64,000 nucleotides of DNA from Aquabacterium sp. A3 (GCF_038069945.1 NZ_JBBPEV010000001.1:1426001-1490000), one strand, 5' to 3'. Counted from the first letter of the stretch, positions 8,269 to 17,797 are shown. Program-made: numbers and translations. Notes: generated from the letters alone by a model not told the origin.

Positions 8269-9663
8269 TCACCCCTGCGCCCGTGCATGGGCCACCAGTT
8301 TGAGCACCGCTGTGGAGGCCAATCGCATGCGCACCGAATCGGCCCGGCTGGTCAGCACCACCGGCACCCGCGTGCCCAGCACAATGCCGGCGCTGTCGGC
8401 CCCGGCCAGGTACTGCAGCTGCTTGGCCACCATGTTGCCCGCCTCCAGATCGGGCACCACCAGGATGTCGGCCAGGCCGGCCACGGGCGATTCGATCTTC
8501 TTGGTGCGGGCGGCTTCGATGCTGATGGCGTTGTCGAAGGCCAGGGGGCCGTCCACCAACCCGCCGGTGATCTGGCCGCGGTCGGCCATCTTGCACAGCA
8601 TGGCCGCATCCACCGTGGCGGGCATGTCGGGGTTGACCGTCTCGACCGCCGCCAGGATGGCCACCTTGGGCTGCGCCACGCCCAGGATGTGGGCCAGCTC
8701 GATGGCGTTTTGCACGATGTCGGCCTTGTCGCGCACATTGGGCGCGATGTTCACGGCCGCGTCCGTCACCAGCAGCATGCGGGGGTAGGCGGGCACGTCC
8801 ATCACGAACACATGGCTCATGCGGCGCCCGGTGCGCAAGCCCGTGGCCGAAGGCACGATGGCGGCCAGCAACTCATCGGTGTGCAGGCTGCCCTTCATCA
8901 GGGACTGCACCTCGCCCGCGCGGGCCAGGGCCACAGCCTGAGCCGCTGCCGCATGGCTGTGCTCCACATCCACCAGGCGCCAGGGGCTGATGTCCAGGCC
9001 ATGGGCCTCGGCCACCGCGCGGATCTTGGCCTGCGGCCCCACCAGCACCGGCGTGATCAGGCCGTGGCGGGCGGCTTCCAGCGGGCCCGCCAGCGAATCG
9101 CGGTCGCAGGGGTGCACCACCGCGCACGTCACCGGCAGCAGGTGTTCGCACTGCCGAAACAATCGGCCAAACACATCATGGCGACGCAAGACGACGTTGG
9201 TCGATTCGCGCTCATCCACGGTGCGCTGGGCCGACGGGGCCTGCACGGTGACATGGCCATCGACCAGCACATCCTCACCCCGGCGCACCTGACAGGCCAG
9301 CACCACACGATCCGGGGCCTGCTTGTCGGTCACGGTGACGGTGGCCATGAGTTCATCGCCCACGTGGGCCTGGCCTGCATAGGTCAAGGCATGCGCCACG
9401 ATGACCGTGCCCGGCCCCGGCAGACGCCGCTTGAGCACCCCATGCACGAGGGCCTCGGCGCTCACGCCATCACAGCGTGGCAAGGGCTCTGTGCCGTCGG
9501 CGAGCGCCTCGCAATCGGCAAAGGGGTTGGCATCGCCCGACACCAGGGCCAGCAACTCGACCTCGTCGCGTGTCACGGTGTGGGCCACCGTGACGGTCTC
9601 GCCCAATGAAATCTGATCGAAGGTCTGGTTGGTGAACTGCGTCATGGGCGAAGCTGAGGTCAT
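8269..9663 (-). CDS. Bifunctional MaoC hydratase-like / phosphate acetyltransferase fusion
   Basis: A 464-residue fusion. Residues about 5-145 resemble MaoC (R)-specific hydratase or dehydratase domains: DQISLGETVTVAHTVTRDEVELLALVSGDANPFADCE, then LPGPGTVIVAHALTYAGQAHVGDEL. Residues about 165-460 form a PTA_PTB phosphotransacetylase domain, with AAVETVNPDMPATVDAAMLCKMADR and PDLEAGNMVAKQLQYLAGADSAG. Proteins with this architecture are annotated in Burkholderiales as enoyl-CoA hydratase/phosphate acetyltransferase. Phosphotransacetylase activity with the adjacent acetate kinase is well supported. The hydratase activity is inferred: the MaoC Asp and His are plausibly present in SGDANPF and IVAHAL but unverified. 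The start at 9663 follows GGAGA. Confidence 0.85.
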   Translation of the reverse strand: MTSASPMTQFTNQTFDQISLGETVTVAHTVTRDEVELLALVSGDANPFADCEALADGTEPLPRCDGVSAEALVHGVLKRRLPGPGTVIVAHALTYAGQAHVGDELMATVTVTDKQAPDRVVLACQVRRGEDVLVDGHVTVQAPSAQRTVDERESTNVVLRRHDVFGRLFRQCEHLLPVTCAVVHPCDRDSLAGPLEAARHGLITPVLVGPQAKIRAVAEAHGLDISPWRLVDVEHSHAAAAQAVALARAGEVQSLMKGSLHTDELLAAIVPSATGLRTGRRMSHVFVMDVPAYPRMLLVTDAAVNIAPNVRDKADIVQNAIELAHILGVAQPKVAILAAVETVNPDMPATVDAAMLCKMADRGQITGGLVDGPLAFDNAISIEAARTKKIESPVAGLADILVVPDLEAGNMVAKQLQYLAGADSAGIVLGTRVPVVLTSRADSVRMRLASTAVLKLVAHARAQG

Positions 9664-9786
9664 CGTGCGGTCGTCTCCAGTGTGACAAGGGGGCATGGCC
9701 CCGGTGTGACAAGCATAGCCCCACGCCTGAATTCGATCCCGGCGCAAGGATTTGCTTTTTAAGACGACTGGTCATATTATTTGCCC

Positions 9787-10386
9787 ATGCCCCGCACCGC
9801 CGACAAAACCGACATCCCCCGCCGCCTCACGGAAGCGGGCTATCTGCTGTTCAACCGCGACGGCTACAACGCCACCGGCATCCAGCAGATCGCCGACCAG
9901 GCCGGCGTGCCCAAGGGCTCGTTCTACAACCACTTCGACAGCAAAGAGGCCTTTGCGGCGGCCATCATTGCCCACTACGCCGACTGGGTGTCCCAGGCCT
10001 GGGAGCAGTGCCTGAGCGACGCGCCCGCCGAGCCGGTCTCTGCGCTGCGCCACCTCTTCACCTGCTTTGCACAACACCACGAACGCCAGGGTTGCCAGGG
10101 CTGCCTGGTGGGCAACTTTGCCGCCGAGGTGGCCGAATCCAGCCCGCTGTGCCGCGAGGTGCTGCAAGGCTGTCTGCGCGACTGGCGTGGCCGCCTGGCC
10201 GAGCTGATCGCCCAAGGCCAGGCCACCGGCGCATTGCGCACCGATGTGGACGCCACCCGATTGGCCACCTTGTTCTGGGATGCCTGGGAGGGCGCCTTGC
10301 TGCGCATGAAAGTGGAGCAGCGCGTGCAGCCCCTGCACGACACCATCGCCTTGATGTTGAACCACCTGTTGCGCCGCCCGGCGTGA
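9787..10386 (+). CDS. TetR-family regulator, NemR/AcuR-like
   Basis: A 199-residue TetR repressor. The N-terminal helix-turn-helix is TGIQQIADQAGVPKGSFYNHFDSKEAF (about residues 30-60). The ligand domain contains HHERQGCQGCLVGNF; the cysteine-containing GC-LVGN segment is typical of the NemR/AcuR subgroup, in which reactive cysteines sense electrophiles. ATG at 9787 is preferred over the TTG two codons upstream. The gene precedes an Old Yellow Enzyme gene by 36 bases in the same direction, as nemR precedes nemA in E. coli. It probably represses both and is relieved by electrophilic substrates of the reductase. Confidence 0.85.
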   Translation: MPRTADKTDIPRRLTEAGYLLFNRDGYNATGIQQIADQAGVPKGSFYNHFDSKEAFAAAIIAHYADWVSQAWEQCLSDAPAEPVSALRHLFTCFAQHHERQGCQGCLVGNFAAEVAESSPLCREVLQGCLRDWRGRLAELIAQGQATGALRTDVDATRLATLFWDAWEGALLRMKVEQRVQPLHDTIALMLNHLLRRPA

Positions 10387-10422
10387 CCTCGTCCCTTTTG
10401 CCTTTCACCACAGGAGCCCCAC

Positions 10423-11526
10423 ATGAGCACCACCCCCGCTGACACTGGTCTGTACTCGCCCTTCCCACTGGGCCCCATCACCCTGGCCAACCGCATGGTG
10501 ATGGCCCCCTTGACGCGCAACCGCGCCGAGCCCGGCAACGTGCCTGGCCCCATGACCATCGAGTACTACGCCCAGCGCGCCAGCGTGGGCCTGATCATTG
10601 CCGAAGCCACCCAGGTGTCGGCCCAGGCCCAGGGCTACATCGCCACGCCCGGCCTGCACACGCCCGAGCAGATCGCCGGCTGGAAGAAGGTGACCGACGA
10701 GGTGCATGCCCGCGGCGGCAAGATCTTCGTGCAGCTGTGGCACACGGGCCGCATGTCGCACACCGCCTTCCAGCCCGGCGAAAAGGCCCCCGTGGCCCCA
10801 TCGGCCGTGCGCGCCAATGCCAAGACCTACATCCCGGGCGCCGGTTATGTGGACACGTCGGAGCCCCGCGCCCTGGCGCTGGATGAGATCGCCGGCATCG
10901 TCGATGACTTCCGCAGCGCCGCACGCCATGCCATCGAGGCCGGCTTTGACGGCGTGGAGGTGCACGGCGCCCACGGCTACCTGATCGATGCCTTCCTGCG
11001 CGACGGCTCGAACAAGCGCACCGATGCGTATGGCGGCTCGATCGAGAACCGCGCCCGCTTCCTGGTCGAGGTGATGAGCGCCGTGGTGGGCGAGATCGGC
11101 GCCGAACGCACGGGCATTCGCATCTCGCCCGTGTCGCCCGTCAACGACTCCAGCGAATCGCAGCCGCAGCCCCTGTTCGAACACGTGGTGCGCGAGCTGG
11201 AGAAGCTGCACCCGGTCTACATCCACGTGGTGGAGGGCTTCACCGGCGGCCCGCGTGACAACGCGCCCTTCGACTACGCTGCGCTGCGCCAGCTCTACAG
11301 CGGCGTCTGGATGGTGAACAACGGCTACGACAAGGCCATGGCCGAAGCCGCGGTGGCCGAGGGCCGTGCCGATCTGGTGTCCTTTGGCCGCCTGATGATC
11401 ACCAATCCCGACCTGCCCCGTCGCTTCAAAGAGAACGCCCCCCTGAACGAGCTGTTCAAGGATGCGCCGCTGTATGGCGGTGTGGGCCCGCACGGCTACA
11501 TCGACTACCCGGCGCTGCCCGCCTGA
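10423..11526 (+). CDS. Old Yellow Enzyme-family alkene reductase (NemA-like)
   Basis: A 367-residue FMN-dependent NAD(P)H:2-cyclohexenone or N-ethylmaleimide reductase-like TIM barrel. Typical features are PLTRNRA with the FMN-contacting Thr31, WHTGRMSH near residue 106, the substrate-binding pair H181/H184 in VEVHGAHGYL with Y186 as the probable proton donor, and SNKRTDAYGGSIENRARF. GRLMITNPDLP near the C-terminus binds FMN phosphate. It reduces activated alkenes and detoxifies electrophiles. Start and length fit the family and a CACAGGAG ribosome site precedes it. It is co-directional with and 36 bases after the NemR-like gene. Confidence 0.92.
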   Translation: MSTTPADTGLYSPFPLGPITLANRMVMAPLTRNRAEPGNVPGPMTIEYYAQRASVGLIIAEATQVSAQAQGYIATPGLHTPEQIAGWKKVTDEVHARGGKIFVQLWHTGRMSHTAFQPGEKAPVAPSAVRANAKTYIPGAGYVDTSEPRALALDEIAGIVDDFRSAARHAIEAGFDGVEVHGAHGYLIDAFLRDGSNKRTDAYGGSIENRARFLVEVMSAVVGEIGAERTGIRISPVSPVNDSSESQPQPLFEHVVRELEKLHPVYIHVVEGFTGGPRDNAPFDYAALRQLYSGVWMVNNGYDKAMAEAAVAEGRADLVSFGRLMITNPDLPRRFKENAPLNELFKDAPLYGGVGPHGYIDYPALPA

Positions 11527-11559
11527 GCGGGGCTCACGCACCGAGGCCATCAACGCCCC

Positions 11560-13224
11560 TCAGCTCAGTTCATCAAACAAACCGAGCTGAGGGCTGGGTG
11601 AGCTCAAGGACGCTTCGGCGTCCTTGTTCATGCGGGTTCTCGACGCGCTGGCGTTGCGTGAGCGCGCTGACCTTGTGGTCGATGGCAAGCCGCTCTTGCG
11701 CGAGCCATGCCGCGCCTGCACGCCATCGGCCTCATGCTGCGCCTCGGGCTGGCGCCGCACGTCCGCCAGTCGGGCCTTGGCCTCGCGCACCGCGTTCACC
11801 GGGTCCACGATGGGCGCGGGGTAATGGCTGCCGATCACACAGCCCGCCGCACGCTGCTCGGCCAGCGGCAGGCGCCACGGCTCGGCCAGGTGCTCGGTGG
11901 GCACGCCCGCCAGCTCAGGCACCCAGCGCCGGATGAACACCCCCTCGGGGTCGTGCTCTTGCGCCTGCTTGGTGGGCGAGTACACGCGCATGGTGTTGAT
12001 GCCCGTGGTGCCCGATTGCATCTGCATCTGGCTCCAGTGGATGCCGGGCTCGAAATCGATGAACTGGCGCGCCAGGTGCAGACCGGGCTCGCGCCAGTGC
12101 AGCCACAGGTGGTAGGCCGCCACCGACACCAGCATGGCCCTCATGCGGAAGTTCAACCAGCCCGTGGCGTTCAGGCTGCGCATGCAGGCATCCACCATCG
12201 GAAATCCCGTCTCGCCCCGGCACCAGGCCTCGAAACGGCCGCGATCAAAGTCGGGCTCACGCAGGCCGTCATACGCCCGCGCAAAGTTCCGCCACTCGAT
12301 CTCCGGCTCGGATTCCAGCTTTTGCATGAAGTGGCAATGCCAGCGCAGTCGCGAGGCAAAGCCTTGCAGGTGGTAGGCCAGACCACGGTCACCGGGCTCG
12401 TCACGGTCGCGCAAAGCCGCGATGCGCGCCTCGGTGGCCTGGTGCACGCACCGCATCGAGATCGAGCCAAAACTCAGGTGCGCACTCAAGCGGCTGCACC
12501 CGGCTTCGGCCGTCAAGGGGCTGGACAGGTGCTGCCGGTAACCACGCCCCCGTTGCAGCAAGAAGCTGCCCAGATCGGCCCAGGCGGCGCGCTCACCGGC
12601 CGGCATCGCTGGCATCGCCACCCCGCGGGCCCTGGCCATGGCGGAGTGCCGCTCGGCCCAGCCGGGCACGTGGGCACGGGCCAGTGTCGCCAGATCGGGC
12701 AGGGGCTCGGCTGCATCACCCGTCAAACCCGTGGGAGAACGCCAGCCCGCTGACACGGTCGACTCGGGCGCCGCCATGCGCGCCTCCCAGCGCGCCGCCC
12801 ACCCGCTGCGCTGCCGCAAGGCCCGCACCACGCCGGTCTGGGCATGCTCCGTCCACACCACCGACTGGCCACGACACCAGCGCGCCACCGCCCGGTCGCG
12901 CTCGTAACTCCAGAAGGGGCCGGTTTCTTCGTGGCTCAGCAGGTGGGTGAACGCCCAATCGCGGTGCAGCGCGGCCAGCACCTCGGGGGCTTCGCCCACG
13001 CGCACCAGCAGACGCAAGCCTCGCTCGGCCAGATCGGCGCGCAGCTCTTCCAGGCAGCACTGCAGGTGCCGCAGGTGGCGGAGATCGAACTCTGGGCTGA
13101 ACAACCAGGCCGGCTCCAGCACGAACAGCGCCAGGCATTCGTCGGCCTGGGCGGCCTGGGCCAGAGGGGCGTGGTCACGCCAGCGCAGATCTCGCTTGAA
13201 CCAGACCAGGGCACGGTACGTCAT
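11560..13224 (-). CDS. Photolyase/cryptochrome-family flavoprotein with clamp-motif-like tail
   Basis: A 554-residue member of the DNA photolyase/cryptochrome family. An N-terminal alpha/beta domain begins YRALVWFKRDLRWRDHAPL. The C-terminal FAD domain includes LSAHLSFGSIS, FASRLRWHCHFMQKLE, GETGFPMVDACMRSLNATGWLNFRMR, WSQMQMQSGTTGIN and DPEGVFIRRWVPEL. The NTMRVYSPTKQ segment differs from the usual class I RVFNP context, so this is a divergent subgroup; CPD repair is likely but not proven. A low-complexity basic tail (about residues 480-545) ends in Q546-L-G-L-F550, which matches the beta sliding-clamp binding consensus QLxLF. The gene converges with the reductase gene, and its stop lies 33 bases away. 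Confidence 0.85.
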   Translation of the reverse strand: MTYRALVWFKRDLRWRDHAPLAQAAQADECLALFVLEPAWLFSPEFDLRHLRHLQCCLEELRADLAERGLRLLVRVGEAPEVLAALHRDWAFTHLLSHEETGPFWSYERDRAVARWCRGQSVVWTEHAQTGVVRALRQRSGWAARWEARMAAPESTVSAGWRSPTGLTGDAAEPLPDLATLARAHVPGWAERHSAMARARGVAMPAMPAGERAAWADLGSFLLQRGRGYRQHLSSPLTAEAGCSRLSAHLSFGSISMRCVHQATEARIAALRDRDEPGDRGLAYHLQGFASRLRWHCHFMQKLESEPEIEWRNFARAYDGLREPDFDRGRFEAWCRGETGFPMVDACMRSLNATGWLNFRMRAMLVSVAAYHLWLHWREPGLHLARQFIDFEPGIHWSQMQMQSGTTGINTMRVYSPTKQAQEHDPEGVFIRRWVPELAGVPTEHLAEPWRLPLAEQRAAGCVIGSHYPAPIVDPVNAVREAKARLADVRRQPEAQHEADGVQARHGSRKSGLPSTTRSARSRNASASRTRMNKDAEASLSSPSPQLGLFDELS

Positions 13225-13311
13225 CCCGGCATTGTCGGCAGGCCACTCCCATGGTGGCCCCGGATCTGCACCCAGGGCGACGAGGTGACCCGCCTTTGTC
13301 GCGTCTGAGGC

Positions 13312-14535
13312 TCAGCAGAGCTCGATGGCCATGGCCGTGGCCTCACCACCGCCGATGCACAGGCTGGCCACACCTCGGCGCACACCGTGATGGCGCAAGG
13401 CCCCCAGCAAGGTCACCAGGATGCGCGCCCCCGAGGCGCCGATCGGGTGGCCCAGGGCACAGGCGCCACCATGCACATTCACGCGATCGTGTGGCAGCTT
13501 CAGGTCCTGCATCGCCGCCAGCACCACCACGGCGAAGGCCTCGTTGATCTCCCACAGGTCCACGTCGCCCACCGTCCAGCCCACACGGGCCAGCAACCGC
13601 TGCATGGCCCCCACCGGCGCGGTGGTGAACCAGGCCGGGTCCTGCGCATGGGTGGCATGCCCATGAACCACCGCCAGGGGGCTGAGCCCACGCGCTTCGG
13701 CCTGCGATCGGCGCATCAGCAGCAGGGCCGCCGCACCATCCGAGATCGATGAGGCGTTGGCGGCGGTCACTGTGCCATCGGGCGCAAACGCCGGCTTGAG
13801 CGTCGACACGCGCTCCGGTTGCACCCTCCACGGTGGCTCGTCTTGCCTGAGCTCGGTGGCCGCGCCGCCACGACCTGGCACGCTCACTGGCGCCAACTCC
13901 CAGTCAAAACGACCTTCATGCATGGCCTGCTGGGCGCGACGGGTCGAGGCCAGCGCGTAGTCATCCTGCTGCGCCCGGCTGAACGCGTAACGGCGCGCAC
14001 AATCCTCAGCGAACGTGCCCATCAGCCGGCCGCGGGTGCCAGCGTCATACGCGTCTTCCAGACCGTCCAGGAACATGTGGTCCAGCATCTGCCCATGACC
14101 CAAACGCTGACCACCACGGGCCTTGGGCAAGAGATAAGGCGCGTTGCTCATCGACTCCATGCCACCGGCCAGCGCCCACTCGATCGAACCGGCCATGAGT
14201 TCGTCGTGCGCCAGCATCACCGCCTTCATGCCTGAACCACACACCTTGCTCACCCCGGTGCACGGCGTGCCCACAGGCAAGCCCGCCTGCAAGGCGGCCT
14301 GACGCGTCGGCGCCTGCCCTTGGCCGGCGGGCAACACGCAGCCCATCAGCACCTCACCCTGCCCGACGGCGCCCTCATCGGGCTGCCAGCCTGAGCGGGC
14401 CCATGCGGCACGCAAGGCCACGGCCCCCAGGCTGGGCGCGTCAAGCGCCGACAAGGCGCCCTGAAAGCTCCCCATGGGGGTGCGGGCCGCCGACACCAGC
14501 ACCACCGGGTCTGCGCTGCGCACCATGGTGCTCAC
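13312..14535 (-). CDS. Acetyl-CoA C-acyltransferase (thiolase)
   Basis: A 407-residue biosynthetic/degradative thiolase II family enzyme. Catalytic Cys is C99 in [11 protein letters not shown]. The second active-site region is [19 protein letters not shown] with the catalytic His. The C-terminal motif [13 protein letters not shown] carries the second catalytic Cys. NEAFAVV is also present. The substrate (acetoacetyl-CoA or longer 3-ketoacyl-CoA) cannot be decided from sequence alone. The start overlaps the stop of the enoyl-CoA hydratase gene by 4 bases (ATGA), so the pair is translationally coupled and may act in one beta-oxidation-like route. Confidence 0.9.
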   Translation of the reverse strand: MSTMVRSADPVVLVSAARTPMGSFQGALSALDAPSLGAVALRAAWARSGWQPDEGAVGQGEVLMGCVLPAGQGQAPTRQAALQAGLPVGTPCTGVSKVCGSGMKAVMLAHDELMAGSIEWALAGGMESMSNAPYLLPKARGGQRLGHGQMLDHMFLDGLEDAYDAGTRGRLMGTFAEDCARRYAFSRAQQDDYALASTRRAQQAMHEGRFDWELAPVSVPGRGGAATELRQDEPPWRVQPERVSTLKPAFAPDGTVTAANASSISDGAAALLLMRRSQAEARGLSPLAVVHGHATHAQDPAWFTTAPVGAMQRLLARVGWTVGDVDLWEINEAFAVVVLAAMQDLKLPHDRVNVHGGACALGHPIGASGARILVTLLGALRHHGVRRGVASLCIGGGEATAMAIELC

Positions 14536-15320
14536 CGATGGGTGAATGCCGGTGGACGCTTGTCCAGGAAGGCCTGCATGCCCTCGCGCTGGTCGGCCGT
14601 GCCAAACAAGGAATGAAACAGGTGGCGTTCGTACGTCACCCCATCCGACAGCCCCGTCTCAAATGCACGGTTCACCGCCGCCTTGGCCATCATCACGCTG
14701 GGCCCACCGAGGGCGCAGATCACCATGGCCGCCTCCAGTGCCTCCTCCAGCAGCCGCTCGGCAGGCACCACGCGCGAGACCAGGCCGCTGCGCTCGGCCT
14801 CGGCCGCATCGATCATGCGGCCGGTGAGCACCAGGTCCATGGCCTTGGCCTTGCCAATGGCACGCGGCAGGCGCTGAGTTCCTCCCGCGCCCGGGATCAC
14901 GCCCAGCTTGATCTCGGGTTGGCCAAAACGGGCCGTGTCTGCCGCGATCACCATGTCGCACATCATCGCCAGCTCGCAGCCGCCGCCCAGCGCAAAGCCC
15001 GCCACCGCCGCGATCACCGGCTTGCGAACACGCCGAATGGTTTCCCAGTTGCGGGACACGAAGTCACCTTTGTAGGCGTCGACAAAGTCCAGCTTGGCCA
15101 TGGCCGCGATGTCGGCCCCGGCCGCAAAGGCCTTGGCACTGCCGGTGATGACGATGCAGCCGATGCCGTCATCGGCCTCCATCGACAACAAGGCATCACC
15201 CAGTTCGTTCATGAGTTGATCGTTCAAGGCGTTGAGGGCCTTGGGGCGGTTCAAGGTGATCAGCCCGACGCGACGGTCACCGTCACCGCGCACGTCAATC
15301 AGCAGAGTTTCAGGGTTCAT
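14532..15320 (-). CDS. Enoyl-CoA hydratase/isomerase family protein
   Basis: A 262-residue crotonase-fold protein. [14 protein letters not shown] is the family's N-terminal motif. [19 protein letters not shown] forms part of the oxyanion region. [16 protein letters not shown] and [25 protein letters not shown] contain the two catalytic glutamates expected of true hydratases. The closest resemblance is to PaaF/FadB1-type enoyl-CoA hydratases. The start at 15320 lies inside the end of the FHA-domain gene (11-base overlap), and the stop overlaps the thiolase start, so it is tightly embedded in this operon. Confidence 0.9.
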   Translation of the reverse strand: MNPETLLIDVRGDGDRRVGLITLNRPKALNALNDQLMNELGDALLSMEADDGIGCIVITGSAKAFAAGADIAAMAKLDFVDAYKGDFVSRNWETIRRVRKPVIAAVAGFALGGGCELAMMCDMVIAADTARFGQPEIKLGVIPGAGGTQRLPRAIGKAKAMDLVLTGRMIDAAEAERSGLVSRVVPAERLLEEALEAAMVICALGGPSVMMAKAAVNRAFETGLSDGVTYERHLFHSLFGTADQREGMQAFLDKRPPAFTHR

Positions 15321-16359
15321 GGTCCGGCTCCGGTTCATCGTCTTGCATCCACAAGGCCTCGTCACCCGCCTCGGCCTCATCCTGGCGCGCGCGCTCATCC
15401 AGCGCCGCCTTGAACGCCTGGGCATCATCCAGCAATCGGGCGGGGTCCGACAAGGGGGCCAGTCGCCAGGCTGGCGGCATCATGGTGGCGGCATAGGGCT
15501 GAGACCACACTTGCCCGGTGTTCTGCACGTTGAGCCACATCATGAGGGCCAAGCCCGTGGCGTAAGCCGCCGACACCCCCGCCGCCATGGTCCAGCGCAA
15601 CCCTGGCTGAACCACCGCCAGGTGCGCCCACACCAGCCCGGCCAGCACGGCCGCCCCCACCCAGCCCGCCACGCGCTCGGGCCACATCCAGCCAGTCATG
15701 AACGACAACATGGGCAATGCCGTGGTCACGGCCGTCCACGCCAGACCATGCCACAGCGCTTGCTGCAAATGGGCGTGAAACTGCAAGCGCCCTTGAAACA
15801 GCTGACTGCCCAAAGACCACAACAAGGTCCAGGCCCCCACCAGGCCGGCGGTGGCCAGCGTGCCCGACAGGTAAGTGCGCAAAGGGGTGTCGGGCTCGGA
15901 GGCCACCCACATGTCCCACAGACTCCAGAGCAGGGCCAACACCGCCCAGGGCAACCAGGCGGTCCAGCCCACCGGCGAGCGCAAGGCGTGTTCGCCCGAG
16001 GCCAGCGCACCGCGCCCCAAGGGCAACTCAGGCGCCAAGGGGTCGGATGGCAAACGCAGCCTCATCCGTGTGTGCCCCAGGCGCCAGACCTCCTGGCCGG
16101 CCACGCGCGCCGACTCACCCGCGCGCAACAGACGGCGTCCCATCAAGACTCCGTTGAGGGTGTCGCCCACCGTGAGCCGCAAGCCCTCGCCGTCATGGCT
16201 CAGCTCGGCATGCACCGCCGCCGTGCTGGCGTCATCCAGGTGCACATCCACCTCCACGGCACGCCCGATGCGACAAGGCCAACGGTACACCGGGGTGCTG
16301 CGCAAGACCTGCCCATGGGCGTCCAGCCACTCGATCAACGCGACGGGGACGTGGTCCAT
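15310..16359 (-). CDS. FHA-domain multi-pass membrane protein
   Basis: A 349-residue protein. Residues about 20-100 resemble a forkhead-associated (phosphothreonine-binding) domain: [14 protein letters not shown], then [26 protein letters not shown]. About six hydrophobic helices follow between residues 130 and 285, and the C-terminus is acidic and probably cytoplasmic. No enzyme motif is seen. It overlaps the upstream serine-protease gene by 25 bases and the downstream hydratase gene by 11, so the proteins are probably made together. FHA proteins read threonine phosphorylation, but no Ser/Thr kinase is present in this window. The biological role is unknown. Confidence 0.75.
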   Translation of the reverse strand: MDHVPVALIEWLDAHGQVLRSTPVYRWPCRIGRAVEVDVHLDDASTAAVHAELSHDGEGLRLTVGDTLNGVLMGRRLLRAGESARVAGQEVWRLGHTRMRLRLPSDPLAPELPLGRGALASGEHALRSPVGWTAWLPWAVLALLWSLWDMWVASEPDTPLRTYLSGTLATAGLVGAWTLLWSLGSQLFQGRLQFHAHLQQALWHGLAWTAVTTALPMLSFMTGWMWPERVAGWVGAAVLAGLVWAHLAVVQPGLRWTMAAGVSAAYATGLALMMWLNVQNTGQVWSQPYAATMMPPAWRLAPLSDPARLLDDAQAFKAALDERARQDEAEAGDEALWMQDDEPEPDHEP

Positions 16360-17747
16360 CCAAACCCCTTGAGGTACGAATCCGCCAGACGCATGGCGTT
16401 GTCATGCGCCACACCGCGCACATCGAATCGACCCAGCACACCCTGCTGATCGCTGTCCACCGACATGGACAGCACCGTGAGGTCGTACAGGCCAGGCAAT
16501 TTTTTGTAGGCGCTCATGCACACCACCGCACGCATGGGCAGGCCTTGTGCGTCCACGTAGCGCTGGGCACACCGCGCAGGGGTGCGGTGCCGCCCGCCAC
16601 CCAGACCTTCATTGGCATAGCTGGCGCCCATCTGGTGCGCAAAACGCCAGGCGCCCAGCGCACGCCCATCGTAGATTTCATGGCGCGTTGACACCGTGCC
16701 CGTTTGCAAAAAACCGCCCACAAACACCCCCTGGTTCATGCCGCATTCCGAGCGCTCGTACTGCAAGCCCTTGGCATCGGCCGCACTGCTGCTGCCCCAG
16801 CAGCGCATGAACAGCTCTTGTGGCACGGGCACCTTGTATCGCTCATGCCCACCGTCGCGCCAGGTCAGCGCCAGAAACCGATGCGCCAGATCGGCCTGGT
16901 AAGACATCAACTGCCGCGTGATTTCGGCGTACATCGGCGCCGTCACAGGTGCGGCCTTGCGGGCGCGATTCAACAAGGCCACCGCATGCTCGCCCGGCAC
17001 CAGAAAGCTCACCTGCTGCCCATCCAGGCGCGTGGCCACGTTCACGCCGATCACCCGCCCCTGGGCGTCCAGCGCCGGACCACCACTCATCCCCGGGTTC
17101 AAGGAACCGCTGAAGAAAATGCTGGGAATGTGGCTGCGCTCCACCAGCCCGTTGTACGTGCCTTCCACCACGGCAAACCCGACGTCCAGCGGATTGCCCA
17201 GAGAAAACAGATGCTCCCCCTGCTGCAACACCTGCCCGGCCGGTCGAAACGACAGACCCACACGGGCCTCCTGCGGTGACTCGCTGCCCGCGCCCTGCTC
17301 GCCCGCCACAGGCGCCAGCACGGCCAGATCGTGCACCACATCCACGGCCAGCAACTGCAACTGCCCCTGTCGACCATCGACATGGCTGTAAGTCAAGCGA
17401 TAGCGCTGGGGCTCCAGGGCCACCTGACTCACCACGTGGTAATTGGTGACGATGCGCTGGCCACCCGCCACCACAAAACCCGACCCCACCGACGACTGAC
17501 TGCCCTGCCCATTGAGCAAGGTGCGGATCTGAACCAGGTGAGCGCGCGCGCGCTCGTACAGTCGCTGCGCCTCACTGGACACCGCCGAGCCGGTCGGCTC
17601 CGGGGTGCTCACCGGGCTGTTCACCGGGACGGTCGGGGGAGGCACCTGTGCCCGAAGTGGCGCCACGGGCCCAGCACACCCCAACACCACGCAGCCCATC
17701 GCCACCAAAACACGAGCCCCAGCGGGGCCCACACAGGATGCTTTCAT
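16335..17747 (-). CDS. Secreted trypsin-like serine protease, probable lipoprotein
   Basis: A 470-residue protein with an N-terminal signal containing a lipobox-like VVLGC (C24). A trypsin/HtrA-type protease domain (about residues 65-270) has all three catalytic residues: His in TNYHVVS, Asp in DVVHDLAVLAP and Ser in NPGMSGGPALD. No PDZ domain follows. Instead there is an unrecognised C-terminal region of about 190 residues with several Cys (RCWG, RSECGMN, ARCAQRY, VVCMS), suggesting disulfides in the periplasm. The gene overlaps the FHA-domain membrane protein gene, which points to a shared envelope function. The start at 17747 gives a complete signal peptide. Confidence 0.82.
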   Translation of the reverse strand: MKASCVGPAGARVLVAMGCVVLGCAGPVAPLRAQVPPPTVPVNSPVSTPEPTGSAVSSEAQRLYERARAHLVQIRTLLNGQGSQSSVGSGFVVAGGQRIVTNYHVVSQVALEPQRYRLTYSHVDGRQGQLQLLAVDVVHDLAVLAPVAGEQGAGSESPQEARVGLSFRPAGQVLQQGEHLFSLGNPLDVGFAVVEGTYNGLVERSHIPSIFFSGSLNPGMSGGPALDAQGRVIGVNVATRLDGQQVSFLVPGEHAVALLNRARKAAPVTAPMYAEITRQLMSYQADLAHRFLALTWRDGGHERYKVPVPQELFMRCWGSSSAADAKGLQYERSECGMNQGVFVGGFLQTGTVSTRHEIYDGRALGAWRFAHQMGASYANEGLGGGRHRTPARCAQRYVDAQGLPMRAVVCMSAYKKLPGLYDLTVLSMSVDSDQQGVLGRFDVRGVAHDNAMRLADSYLKGFGWTTSPSR

Positions 17748-17797
17748 GTGTGCATTCTAGGGCGCGCCACCCCACCCCCCATGGGGGCCGAGGCATG

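Noticed and set aside
7711..9609. A 632-codon frame antisense to ackA and the pta fusion
   Set aside because: Composition is typical of an antisense shadow and both sense genes are well-conserved enzymes.
11557..11593. Inverted repeat CCCTCAGCTC / GAGCTGAGGG as a terminator for the reductase or photolyase gene
   Set aside because: It lies mostly within the photolyase coding end, has a 17-base loop and no T-run in either direction.
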